DNA of 64,000 nucleotides from positions 1,116,001-1,180,000 of the forward strand of contig NZ_CABFVU010000001.1 of the NCBI RefSeq assembly GCF_902150045.1, written 5' to 3'. This document shows, one piece after another, positions 10,801 through 18,014 of this stretch (position 1 is its first letter; each line of letters opens with the position of its first letter). Both the position numbers and the translations under genes were made by a program. The notes under the pieces were generated by a model. The model was not told where the DNA came from. It ran no database searches and saw only the letters and a list, made by a program, of their open reading frames with translations. This stretch comes from Chitinophaga polysaccharea. Lineage in GTDB: Bacteria; Bacteroidota; Bacteroidia; Chitinophagales; Chitinophagaceae.

Positions 10801-11206
10801 GAAATACGGCCGCCGCCGTGGTGTTATTTCCGGCCGGCTGCACAACAGGATAGATGCTTATTGTTTTACTTACAACCAGGTATTTTAAAGGCTGATTCCT
10901 GAATACATTTTCCAGGAACTGAAAAAGCGGCTCATTGGTAGCCTGAACAGTCACTGGTTTGGCTTTGGACAGATCGGTTTCCTGGTATAAGAACAGGTAG
11001 CCGGTTTGTTGCTTTACGGCTGAAAAAATTGTTTCGAGCGCTACATTTTTTCCGGAGAAGGTGATACTTTGAGAGAACCCTTTGGCAGCCACATTAAAGA
11101 AAGCCGCGGTAAGAAAAAAGAAAGTTAGTTTCATCACTAACACGATTTTGGTTAAGGGACGGCTCCCCCCACGGGCGGGCCATCCACAAAAAGCAGTTTT
11201 TGTCAT
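7817..11206 (-). CDS. SusC/RagA family TonB-dependent receptor with STN domain
   Basis: 1129 residues. The ATG at 11206 gives a 24-residue extension before the true-looking signal (MKLTFFFLTAAFFNVAAKG, ATG at 11134); such extensions are frequent in Chitinophaga receptors, so the longer start is kept. In order: secretin/TonB short N-terminal (STN) domain (about 45-120), carboxypeptidase-regulatory-like domain (GEPLPGANVFIKGTRKGT, about 145-215), plug with ISVLKDADATAIYGSRGANG, then the 22-strand barrel ending GAVLPPLRQIAAGIHCSL. The STN domain signals occupancy to a FecR anti-sigma factor; the matching FecR and sigma genes are immediately upstream. Imports a substrate delivered by the downstream SusD, powered by TonB. 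Confidence 0.94.
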   Translation of the reverse strand: MTKTAFCGWPARGGSRPLTKIVLVMKLTFFFLTAAFFNVAAKGFSQSITFSGKNVALETIFSAVKQQTGYLFLYQETDLSKAKPVTVQATNEPLFQFLENVFRNQPLKYLVVSKTISIYPVVQPAGNNTTAAAVFPEPLPAFSVNGIILNREGEPLPGANVFIKGTRKGTATRVDGSFTIDANTGDVLLISRIGYGSIELKLTSATNAVIVAYPENKAGSGTLKVGQSVFSGSSGFTLILPPSVSKLDEVQVIAYGTTTQRFNTGNVTSVKAEEIEKQPVSNVLEALQGNVPGLFITRSSGSPGSQMNISIRQQQTIPLPNVNKSMPLFIIDGVPFVETPFSSAGASGPVDPMNSINPADIAEISVLKDADATAIYGSRGANGVILVTTKKGKTSEPHFDFNIYSGAGKVTNYLPMLNLSEYLAMRRTAFANDNVTPDFSNAPDLTVWDTTTSRNFQKDYIGNTARQTEVTGAFSGGNQYLRYRFSNTFRQESTVFPGDWGYKRYSSHLSIDNTSRNGKFTLGVSAMYTKESNNQVATDLTRVTYILPPNYPVHNQDGSLNWTGGFTNPDSYLLQSANFSSNNLLANASLRYTILPGLEAKVNLGYNKIAQTNETYLPKTSLDPSSSSGESAATYTSDYIESYIVEPQLTYNKTLGDGQLSVLAGGTWQQSSFAEPYYVRATGFSNDKLMSSWTAASNISYKSSSFREYKYVSAFGRINYILKDRYIFNLTGRRDGSSRFGPNRQFGNFGSVGGAWIFSSEEWTKSTLPWLSYGKLRASYGTTGNDQIPDYGYLASYGNLFYQYGSTGIYPLRSANPDFGWESNRKLDIGLETGFLDDQLFFSASWFSSRTDNQLVISPLSSQSGFSSFTGNMPALLQSSGWEFELKTKNISRKGFSWNSSFNITIPRNKLISFPGLKTTAYAYVYIEGQPINNLNGYHYTGLKDGIATIEDLNKDGKFTTGLLQTANGDYQVIASGMPDFYGGFSNSFKLGRFQLDILLQFVKQTKSSVRSSVDMQPGGLSNQDNRIISDGFRPSVLSGSEATYAYKNYYLLSDAGYSDASFIRLKNLNLSYELPSSWTKSIRLKSAGVFVRAQNLFTITRYLGFDPETAGAVLPPLRQIAAGIHCSL

Positions 11207-11220
11207 ACCTTTGAAACTGT

Positions 11221-11308
11221 TTTAGGTGCTTAATAGGCGGTCTGTGCAGACTTTGTCTTTGAATGTTACCTAAACTGCCCGGCCAATGATGTTTCCCCAT
11301 CATTGGCC
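11221..11308 (-). promoter_or_regulatory. structured leader upstream of susC
   Basis: In the 270-bp gap between fecR and susC the sequence can fold in several nested ways. An 11-bp inverted repeat (11281-11291 with 11298-11308) has a 6-nt loop. A 7-bp pair (11221-11227 with 11268-11274) encloses a self-complementary GTCTGTGCAGAC at 11240-11251. On the minus strand these lie about 15-105 nt before the susC start. The outer hairpin has a T-rich run only on the plus strand, so it is not a normal terminator for fecR. A regulatory leader RNA is an inference; no known riboswitch class is recognised. Confidence 0.4.
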
Positions 11309-11478
11309 TTTTGTTTTAAGTAAGGGAATATATATAATGCCCTGTTAAGGGAGAAATTGGCGGACATGCAATATCCTATCGCGAGAGGCGATGCTTATAT
11401 TGTGCTGTCCTGGTTGATTGGTTGGTTTACTGGCAAAACTATTTTACGAACATATCATATTTCAGAGCCTGGATTTAT

Positions 11479-12708
11479 TTACTTTTCTCCTACCATCAAT
11501 ATCCTGTCTTTCAATTCAACATGCAGGCCGAACCCCTGCAGGAAACGGATTAAATCATTTAATTGAACTCCCCTGTCCATTTCTCCTTTTAATTTTCTTG
11601 TTGGAATAGCTCCTTCATATCGGACCTGGATATCATACCATCTTTCAACATCTTTCATTACAGACTGAAAAGACTTACCTGTAAAACTGAAAATACCATT
11701 CTTCCATGCCAGCACCTGTTCCAGGTTGGCGTTGGAACTAATGTTAACAGTGGTTGTATTGTTTGGCAGTAACGCCTGCTGACCGGGCGTTAGCGTAACA
11801 GCCATATGTTGTTCCTCTTCTGATGCAGAACCGGTTGTGATATTACCAGGCCATACCCTGACTTTACCTTCAACAAGCGTTGTGGCAATTGTACCCTCAT
11901 CGGCATAGGAATTAATATTGAAACCGGTTCCCAGCACTTCAATAGTAGCTTTTCCATCAATATCCACCATAAAAGGCATTTTAACGTTTTTCGCAACCTC
12001 CATATACACTTCACCGGTTACTTTTACTTTGCGGCTATTTCCTGTAAATGAAGCAGGGAAAGTAATGGAGCTTGCTGCATTCAGCCACACGGTTGTTCCA
12101 TCGGGAAGTGTGAGACGGTATTGCCCACCACGTGGTGTAGACATGGTATTCATCATTACCTCTCCCTGGGAAACGCCCCTCGCATCGTAGATAATTGCAC
12201 CACCGGCTGTTTTGACAATTGAAGAACTCCCTTGTTGGGCAATGGCTCCACTGGCAGCACTGTCGAGTGTAATCGTAGTTCCATCAGACAAAGTAAGCAG
12301 CGCCTTATTGGATCCGGGTAAAATACCGGGTACTGCCTTTCCTTTCACTACCTCTTGCCCCGCTTTCTTTGATGTTATATAGAAGTAGGTACCGGCGCCC
12401 AGCAGGATCAATACTGCCGCCGCCCAGCCCCATTTTTCCAGGAAACGTACCCGGCGGACAGGAGGAGGATCTGAGAAGCTATGATCCGCCCGGATCATAG
12501 CAGCTACCCCCAGTTCTATACGGTCAATTTCCTGCGAAAAATCCAGCTGATTACGTTCCCATAATGGCCAGTCCCTATCCAGGATCTGCTGCACCATTTC
12601 CTTGTTTGCCGGATCTTTCAGCAAATCAGCGAAAACAACACGCTCCTCTTTACTCAGGTTTCCCTCTGCGTATCGTTCAAAATAATATGTCAGTTGCTGT
12701 TCAGTCAT
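11479..12708 (-). CDS. FecR family anti-sigma factor
   Basis: 409 residues. A cytoplasmic N-terminal segment (1-90) contains the sigma-binding helices, then one membrane helix (about 93-112, WGWAAAVLILLGAGTYFYIT), then the periplasmic FecR domain with TPRGGQYRLTLPDGTTVWLN and GEVYMEVAKN, and a DUF4974 STN-like tail (from about 335, FSFTGKSFQSVMKDVERWYD). FecR proteins hold an ECF sigma factor and release it when the cognate SusC receptor's STN domain reports ligand. Encoded 83 bp after its sigma factor and 272 bp before susC, so it is the middle element of this signalling chain. Confidence 0.93.
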   Translation of the reverse strand: MTEQQLTYYFERYAEGNLSKEERVVFADLLKDPANKEMVQQILDRDWPLWERNQLDFSQEIDRIELGVAAMIRADHSFSDPPPVRRVRFLEKWGWAAAVLILLGAGTYFYITSKKAGQEVVKGKAVPGILPGSNKALLTLSDGTTITLDSAASGAIAQQGSSSIVKTAGGAIIYDARGVSQGEVMMNTMSTPRGGQYRLTLPDGTTVWLNAASSITFPASFTGNSRKVKVTGEVYMEVAKNVKMPFMVDIDGKATIEVLGTGFNINSYADEGTIATTLVEGKVRVWPGNITTGSASEEEQHMAVTLTPGQQALLPNNTTTVNISSNANLEQVLAWKNGIFSFTGKSFQSVMKDVERWYDIQVRYEGAIPTRKLKGEMDRGVQLNDLIRFLQGFGLHVELKDRILMVGEK

Positions 12709-12791
12709 TCTATTCAGTACTAAAGACCCGGTTTAAATACCGGTAGGACGGGTCGGAATAAAAAAAAATTTATACTCATTTAATTACTTCC

Positions 12792-13370
12792 TCACAACAG
12801 GTTTATGAACGCCCATAACAGGGCGATAATAACTCCGGCATTTCTCCTTAAATAAGCCCGTAGAAAAACCAATGCCTCCACCATGTGCTCCCTTACGGTG
12901 CTCCTCGAAATCCCCAACCTGGCGGCAATTTCCTCATAGGTTAAATGTTCGTTGCGGCTCAACAGGAATATTTCCTTGCGCCTGGGTGGCAGTGATTCAA
13001 TAGCCCGGCGCATAATTGCTGCGAGCTCTTTGGTTTCAAGGGCTGTTTGAGGATTGGTCAGCGCCTGGTCCGCCTGCGCAACATCAGGGGCTTCTGTTTC
13101 CAGCAGCCCTCGTTCGAACTGGGAATGAACGCGGTTCCAGGTAACCACATACACATAACCCGGGAAATTGCTGACATCGGGAAGTTTCTGCCTGTTTTTC
13201 CAGATACGTAAAAAGACGTCCTGGGCAACCTCTTCGGCAAGCTGAGGCGATTTAAGCCAGTAAAGCAGATAGGGATAGATTACCTGGGAATATTTCCTGA
13301 CAATACGGTTGAATGCCCGCTCATCCCCCAGTGCAACCAGTTTCAGCGTCTCCCGTTCACCCTGTTCCAT
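12792..13370 (-). CDS. ECF RNA polymerase sigma factor
   Basis: 192 residues from the ATG at 13370 (MEQGERETLKLVALGDERAF); a longer open frame upstream has no sigma-like content. Region 2 contains AEEVAQDVFLRIWKNR; region 4 has LPPRRKEIFLLSRNEHLTYE and ISRSTVREHMVEAL. The C-terminal hydrophobic end (NAGVIIALLWAFINLL) is typical of Bacteroidota ECF factors paired with FecR. It should direct transcription of susC/susD and the thioredoxin gene after release by the adjacent FecR. Confidence 0.93.
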   Translation of the reverse strand: MEQGERETLKLVALGDERAFNRIVRKYSQVIYPYLLYWLKSPQLAEEVAQDVFLRIWKNRQKLPDVSNFPGYVYVVTWNRVHSQFERGLLETEAPDVAQADQALTNPQTALETKELAAIMRRAIESLPPRRKEIFLLSRNEHLTYEEIAARLGISRSTVREHMVEALVFLRAYLRRNAGVIIALLWAFINLL

Positions 13371-13531
13371 ATTTAAATTATTGTTGCTCAATCCTATGCT
13401 GTTAACAATTAGACTGTAAAATAGAATAATTCTGAAATATGGATTTTCGCAGGAGAGTATTAAATGGCGGATCTTAAATATCGAATATTCATCGTACAAA
13501 GAAAAACAAAAGTAGGTATAATCATTTTCAA

Positions 13532-14485
13532 TTACTTCCCTATATTATCCATACCTGCTTCCAATATGCGCCTAACTTCGGCAGGAAGATAAGCCGGCTC
13601 CAGGATCTTTGCTACATCAACGAAGCGCATAAACCATCTGGCAAAAGAAACAGGGCTTTGCCTGCAATCAAAATACATTATTATTTCATTACTTAGCATT
13701 TCTTCCCGCGAAAACCCATAGTTCTGACGTTCCCAATACAGGAAGTGTGCATAATCCGGGTCAACAGCTATAACAACAGGGGTAATATTATTTTGTGAAT
13801 CAGCTTTCCGTAACTCATCAACAGATGGATGCTCCTGTTTAAAGTTATCATCGCAGCGTATTATCCTCTGGATCCTGTCTAACCGGAAATTCCGGTATCC
13901 CGATTTTAACCGGCACCAGGCAAGCACATACCAGGAGCCGTTTTCATAAAACAGGCCAACAGGCTCAATTGTGCGGGCCACTTTCAGGCTGGTGCCACTC
14001 TTTACGTAGGAGATCTCCACTACTCTTTTACTGAGGATACTTTTTAACAGTACATCAATGATATCAGGCAGATACTTAGTTTCCCTGAACGGCTCGTTGA
14101 TCTGCAGTTTATTTTCGAGGTGTGATAGGTGATCTTTCTGTTGCGCGCGAAACGAGCCCTTTATCTTAATTAAAGCAGTTTCGAAATGTTGTCTTACAAA
14201 CGCCGTTTCATGCTTTTGCATTACTTTCTCTGCCACCATTAAACTTAGTACCTCTTCCTGGCTAAACCTGGATGGCAGCACTCTGAATCCCTCAATAATA
14301 GAAAACCCTTGCCCGGATTCATTAATTACGGGCACCCCGGCCTGTTCCAGCACTTTTAAATCCCTGTAAACTGTTCTGCGCCCGATATGAAACCGCTCCT
14401 GCAGTTCCTTATTGGTAACAACAGACCTGGATTGCAGTAAAAAGAAAATATGTACAATTCGTTCCAGCCGCCTTTTAATATCCAT
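13532..14485 (-). CDS. WYL-domain transcriptional regulator (YafY type)
   Basis: 317 residues. An N-terminal winged HTH of the HTH_11 type (about 1-60: LLQSRSVVTNKELQERFHIG, then RTVYRDLKVLEQAGVPV) is followed by a WYL domain (about 140-225, with EISYVKSGTSLKVARTIEPV and WYVLAWCRLKSGYRNFRLDR) and a WCX-like C-terminal part. WYL domains sense small molecules or nucleic acids. It faces the same way as the RidA gene 78 bp upstream, but a terminator lies between them, so it is probably its own unit. Target genes unknown. Confidence 0.88.
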   Translation of the reverse strand: MDIKRRLERIVHIFFLLQSRSVVTNKELQERFHIGRRTVYRDLKVLEQAGVPVINESGQGFSIIEGFRVLPSRFSQEEVLSLMVAEKVMQKHETAFVRQHFETALIKIKGSFRAQQKDHLSHLENKLQINEPFRETKYLPDIIDVLLKSILSKRVVEISYVKSGTSLKVARTIEPVGLFYENGSWYVLAWCRLKSGYRNFRLDRIQRIIRCDDNFKQEHPSVDELRKADSQNNITPVVIAVDPDYAHFLYWERQNYGFSREEMLSNEIIMYFDCRQSPVSFARWFMRFVDVAKILEPAYLPAEVRRILEAGMDNIGK

Positions 14486-14512
14486 CGGAATAGTATTAAT
14501 TACCGTTTATTA

Positions 14513-14546
14513 AAAAGAACAGGGACTGATGTAGCATCAGTCCCTG
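14513..14546 (-). terminator. intrinsic terminator of ridA-like gene
   Basis: A perfect 12-bp stem (14520-14531 with 14535-14546) with a 3-nt loop, followed on the minus strand by a T-rich run. It lies directly after the RidA-family gene. Confidence 0.85.
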
Positions 14547-14562
14547 CTGTACATTACGCTGA

Positions 14563-14961
14563 TTATCTTACAACAGTCGCTTCCAGCTCAACTGTTAAGG
14601 TTGCAAAAAGCCCCTTCACCTCCAGCAGGGTAGTTGCCTGTTTGATACCATATCTGGCAATGAAGCCTGCATACACATCTCCGCATTCCGTAAAAAAGGT
14701 TGCAACGGAAGTGGTGTAAACATTTAGCCTTACAATTCCACTGCACTCGTAACCTGCGGTTTTAATCAGGTGTTCCAGGTTCTCTATTGTCTGGATAAGC
14801 TGGGTACGCATATCTGCAGCGCTTGGCGCCCCGTTGGCATCTATGGCTGCCTGTCCTGAACAGTACAGCGTTCCGGTTGGGTTTTTCACTTCAACTGCCT
14901 GGGCTGAATTAGTTGCTTCCCCCCATTTCCAGGGATCGATGATCCTTTTTTCCATTTTCAT
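14563..14961 (-). CDS. RidA/YjgF family protein
   Basis: 132 residues from the ATG at 14961 (MKMEKRIIDPW); ATG at 14955 is equally possible. An upstream in-frame extension lacks family content and is not used. The family signatures are TGTLYCSGQAAIDANG, an IENLEHLIKTAG helix, the VRLNVYTT strand, and LLEVKGLFATLTVELEA at the end. RidA proteins are small trimeric enzymes that hydrolyse reactive enamine/imine intermediates from PLP enzymes. The conserved Arg near residue 107 of canonical RidA lies in a region that here reads TTLLEVKGL, so canonical deaminase activity is uncertain; it may belong to a RidA-like subgroup. Single-gene unit with its own terminator. Confidence 0.85.
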   Translation of the reverse strand: MKMEKRIIDPWKWGEATNSAQAVEVKNPTGTLYCSGQAAIDANGAPSAADMRTQLIQTIENLEHLIKTAGYECSGIVRLNVYTTSVATFFTECGDVYAGFIARYGIKQATTLLEVKGLFATLTVELEATVVR

Positions 14962-15137
14962 TTGCTGTTTTAGGTGTAAATAAATTGTTGCTTTTACAAA
15001 GCTAAGGGTGGGGTGTGACAACCCTATGTCACACAGGAAATCGGCTCTCCTGATTTTTTTTATAACAGGTTAAAAAAACGAAAAATTACCCCTGGCGACC
15101 AGCTCAGGACAAGACCCAGGACTAAACCATTAGACCT

Positions 15138-15214
15138 AGTGCATTAGTAGTGCATTAGTAGTGCATTGGAAGTGCATTGAAAGAGCATGAGAAGTGCATA
15201 AAGACAGTATGAAA
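15138..15214. repeat. 11-bp tandem repeat tract
   Basis: Seven consecutive 11-nt units in exact register, from 15138: AGTGCATTAGT (twice), AGTGCATTGGA, AGTGCATTGAA, AGAGCATGAGA, AGTGCATAAAG and a decayed ACAGTATGAAA. Related pieces (AGTACTATGCA, AAGTATCC, AAGTATGAT) continue to about 15270, so the array decays rightward. It sits in the roughly 360-bp gap between the RidA-like and cysteine hydrolase genes, where no gene is seen. Function unknown. Confidence 0.85.
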
Positions 15215-15325
15215 ACTATATAAGAAGTACTATGCATAGACGATTCCTAAGCTACTGAGAAGTATCCGACAAGTATGATACAGCTACCGGGGGCTCCGCT
15301 TAAAGGGCGGATTCCCCGGATGTAA

Positions 15326-15874
15326 TCAACGGCCCAGGAACTCATCCGTAGTTTGAATGTCCGCGTAATAAAATGCCAGTGCGCCTATTACAGTTTTCTG
15401 CACCAGTGAAGCCGTTATCTGTTCCCCTTCAACATCCAGCGCCCTGGTGGCACAGGCATCAGAAATAACGGTGCAGCTATAGCCCAGGTCTTTCGCCGCC
15501 CGGGTGGTTGCATCCACACATACATGCGTCATCATTCCTGTAATGACCAGGTCTGTAATTTCCTGCGCCTGCAGGTATTCGTGCAATGCCGTTTCACGGA
15601 AGCTATTGGGATACTGCTTTACAATCACCTTTTCCCCGTTTACAGGGGCTATAGCCTGGTGAATCTCGGCGCCTGGCGTATCGACTACCAGGAACCCTGC
15701 AGAAGGATCGATGGCCATGTGCTGAATGTAAACGACTGGTATGCCCTCTTTCCGGCAATTCTCCAATAACCTATTGATATTTCCTGCAGCATTTTCAGGG
15801 TTTACCAATTCCATTTTACCTCCAATGAAGTAATCGTTCTGAACATCAATAATAAGTAATGCCTGTTTTCCCAT
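15326..15874 (-). CDS. isochorismatase-like cysteine hydrolase
   Basis: 182 residues covering one whole cysteine-hydrolase domain. The expected triad is visible: Asp10 in LLIIDVQND, Lys86 in EKVIVKQYPN, and Cys119 in MMTHVCVDATTRAA, which follows the cis-peptide region of the family. Members hydrolyse isochorismate, nicotinamide or related amides; the substrate cannot be told from sequence. It is close to the YcaC/nicotinamidase-related group. A Crp/Fnr-type regulator gene lies 99 bp upstream on the same strand and may control it; such pairs are common in this phylum. Confidence 0.9.
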   Translation of the reverse strand: MGKQALLIIDVQNDYFIGGKMELVNPENAAGNINRLLENCRKEGIPVVYIQHMAIDPSAGFLVVDTPGAEIHQAIAPVNGEKVIVKQYPNSFRETALHEYLQAQEITDLVITGMMTHVCVDATTRAAKDLGYSCTVISDACATRALDVEGEQITASLVQKTVIGALAFYYADIQTTDEFLGR

Positions 15875-15973
15875 TGTTTCTTGTTTTACTGAAAAATTTA
15901 CACAAAGGTGGGCACATGGAAACAGATCCGGGTTGACCTAGGTCAATCCGGATGTTAAATAATGGCAGGAAAA

Positions 15974-16555
15974 TTATTTGCGTTTTGCTTTCAGCATCCG
16001 GCTGAAGAAGGCAGGGGTTACGCCGATAAAGGAAGCGATTTGTTGCTGCGTGAGCGAAGCGGCAATGTGTGCATAACGTTGCTGAAACTTTTCAAAACGC
16101 GCAGCTGCTGTAAGACTTAATATATCTGTAACCCGCTGCTGGCTTACTGCAAAGGCCCTCTCTGTAAGGATCCTGAAGTACCGTTCAAACTGAGGAAGTT
16201 TCCTGAACAATTCTTCCCGCTTCTCTTTTGTAAGTATAAGTGTACTGGTATTGTCGATGGCTTCAATAAACAGGTTGCCGGGTTGTTCAAAAACGAAGCT
16301 CATATAATCAACCACCCACCAGTCTGCCGGCGCGATGGTAAGTATATGTTCATCTCCCTTCTGATCCAGGAGATAACTTTTCACACACCCGGTAGTGATA
16401 AAGGTAAAGTTATTACAATTGCTGCCTTCCCGCTGCAGATATTCCTTCCTGTGATAATTTCTTGATTGCAGGAGCGAAAGGAAGTATGCTTGCTCCTCCC
16501 CGGTAATGGAGATATAATTGCTTACATTCCGGAGAATCAGTGCCTGGCCGTCCAT
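15974..16555 (-). CDS. Crp/Fnr family transcriptional regulator
   Basis: 193 residues. The N-terminal cyclic-nucleotide-binding-like beta roll (about 30-120) contains REGSNCNNFTFITTGCVKSY and ILTIAPADWWVVDYMSF. The C-terminal part has an HTH that reads LTQQQIASFIGVTPAFFSRM. No Fe-S cysteine cluster is seen, and the phosphate-binding cassette of true Crp is not conserved, so the ligand is unknown. Members of this group often sit beside and regulate the next small enzyme gene, here the cysteine hydrolase. Confidence 0.88.
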   Translation of the reverse strand: MDGQALILRNVSNYISITGEEQAYFLSLLQSRNYHRKEYLQREGSNCNNFTFITTGCVKSYLLDQKGDEHILTIAPADWWVVDYMSFVFEQPGNLFIEAIDNTSTLILTKEKREELFRKLPQFERYFRILTERAFAVSQQRVTDILSLTAAARFEKFQQRYAHIAASLTQQQIASFIGVTPAFFSRMLKAKRK

Positions 16556-16674
16556 TGGATCTATATCAATTTGCGTGGAAAGTTACCTAATCGTTGCGCA
16601 ATAACCATACATCTTCTGCCGTAATACATAATTTTCAAATAATCCTTACATTCGGACATAAATATTATCTGATC

Positions 16675-17139
16675 ATGGAAGATGTAAAAGCGCTAAACAG
16701 TGTTGCAGAATTTCACAGCACCTTCAGGCATCCAATTGAAAAAGCACCTGTTATCCCAAGTCCGCAGAGATGTGATTTAAGGGTATCGCTGATCCAGGAA
16801 GAACTGAACGAACTGAAAGCGGCTATTGCGGAAAAAAATATAGTGGAAATAGCAGATGCACTCTGCGACCTTCAATACGTATTATCCGGCGCTATCCTGG
16901 AGTTTGGGCTGGGAGAGAAATTCAGTGCGCTTTTTAATGAAGTGCACAGGTCTAATATGAGTAAAGCCTGTAAATCGACCGAAGAAGCGGAAAGCACCGT
17001 TGCACATTACAGCAAAACTGAAAATACAGCATGTTATTATACAAAGGTAGATGATCTTTACCTGGTGTACAGGAAGTCAGATAATAAAACGTTGAAATCT
17101 GTCAACTATTCTGCTGCGCAGTTAAGCCAGTTTTTGTAA
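16675..17139 (+). CDS. MazG/PRA-PH-like pyrophosphohydrolase
   Basis: 154 residues from the ATG at 16675 (MEDVKALNSVAEFHSTF). An upstream TTG start would add 27 residues of non-family sequence and is rejected. The all-alpha NTP-PPase motif is visible: LIQEELNELKAAI followed by IVEIADALCDLQYVLSGAIL, giving the ExxE...ExxD metal-binding pattern. Such enzymes hydrolyse NTPs to NMP and pyrophosphate, often for house-cleaning. The C-terminal 40 residues (ENTACYYTKVDDLYLVYRKS) form a small extra domain known in COG4696-type proteins. The gene stands alone and ends at a shared terminator. Confidence 0.85.
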   Translation: MEDVKALNSVAEFHSTFRHPIEKAPVIPSPQRCDLRVSLIQEELNELKAAIAEKNIVEIADALCDLQYVLSGAILEFGLGEKFSALFNEVHRSNMSKACKSTEEAESTVAHYSKTENTACYYTKVDDLYLVYRKSDNKTLKSVNYSAAQLSQFL

Positions 17140-17142
17140 GAT

Positions 17143-17181
17143 ATAAACCGGGTGAAAACGGGATCTCTTCACCCGGTTTAT
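17143..17181. terminator. bidirectional intrinsic terminator
   Basis: A perfect 14-bp inverted repeat (17143-17156 with 17168-17181), 11-nt loop, sits between the convergent pyrophosphohydrolase and SUFU-domain genes. U-tracts are short, so efficiency is uncertain. Confidence 0.75.
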
Positions 17182-17184
17182 CAT

Positions 17185-17844
17185 TTAAGATTTCCTGTTG
17201 AGATCCGTTATCAGTAACGGGTTATCTTTCCTTAAATCATTGATCAATGCAGCTACCTCTGTAGTGGTAGGATTCCGCATTAATTGCTCCAGTTCACTGT
17301 TAGTGATCCCTACCAATTGCAGGAAGGATACTTCCCCATGCGGGGTTTCTATTCTTCCCAATTCCGGATCAAGCGCCAGTGCGAATGCAGTAATTTCCGT
17401 CTGGGTATCCAGCCGTATGGGGCCTTTTGCAGGTATAAAATGATTCTCTTCAAACCACTTACCGCTGTTAAATACGTAACGCGCCAGGTTGTTCATTACA
17501 TGCACTGCCCATAAAGGGTCTGCCTGGTCATCGGCAAACGGCTTCAGCCTGAAAGTAAATTCAAAGCCCCATTTACTGAATTCACCACCAGCCTTTTCAC
17601 TGTCGTAGTAAAGCTCCGACATTCCATAACTGATAATATGACGGTGGAAGTCCTGTTTGGCAGAATCATAAATGCTGGCGCCATCTATCGGATCTGTTCC
17701 GCCGGCCATATAATGTATCCCGCAAAGCGGCCCATAATGACGGGGCTCAGTTTTACCATATACCTTTTCCAGAGCTTCATCTATGGAAAACCATCCAACA
17801 GGATCTTCTTCTTTAAATCTTTGCTTATATTCTTCGGGAGTCAT
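17185..17844 (-). CDS. suppressor-of-fused (SUFU) domain protein
   Basis: 219 residues. The SUFU domain covers nearly the whole chain: DPIDGASIYDSAKQDFHRHI, ISYGMSELYY, GFEFTFRLKP, WAVHVMNNLARYVF and a central FALALDPELGRIETPHGEV strand pair with FLQLVGITNSELE. Bacterial SUFU-domain proteins resemble the eukaryotic Hedgehog-pathway protein; many act as immunity proteins for secreted toxins. No toxin gene is adjacent here, so that role is only a possibility. It has no signal peptide and should be cytoplasmic. Confidence 0.87.
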   Translation of the reverse strand: MTPEEYKQRFKEEDPVGWFSIDEALEKVYGKTEPRHYGPLCGIHYMAGGTDPIDGASIYDSAKQDFHRHIISYGMSELYYDSEKAGGEFSKWGFEFTFRLKPFADDQADPLWAVHVMNNLARYVFNSGKWFEENHFIPAKGPIRLDTQTEITAFALALDPELGRIETPHGEVSFLQLVGITNSELEQLMRNPTTTEVAALINDLRKDNPLLITDLNRKS

Positions 17845-18014
17845 AAGAATATCAGGTTAAACAATTAAATAACGCCAATATAAGCCAAGTTGGGAAAAAA
17901 GCCATGCTTAAAGCTGCTTATTGTTTTGTCGTAATAGCCCTTCAATTTGACATTTTTGCACCCATCCCGGTTTGTTCTTTTAATGTAGGTTTACATTATC
18001 AAAATTAGTATCGC

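Noticed and set aside
15138..15270. CRISPR array
   Set aside because: Units are 11 bp without spacers and no cas genes are near.
17971..17993. Promoter TTTG/TAGGTTTA before the alpha/beta hydrolase
   Set aside because: Only 11 bp separate the two elements and the -7 match ends in A instead of G; not convincing.
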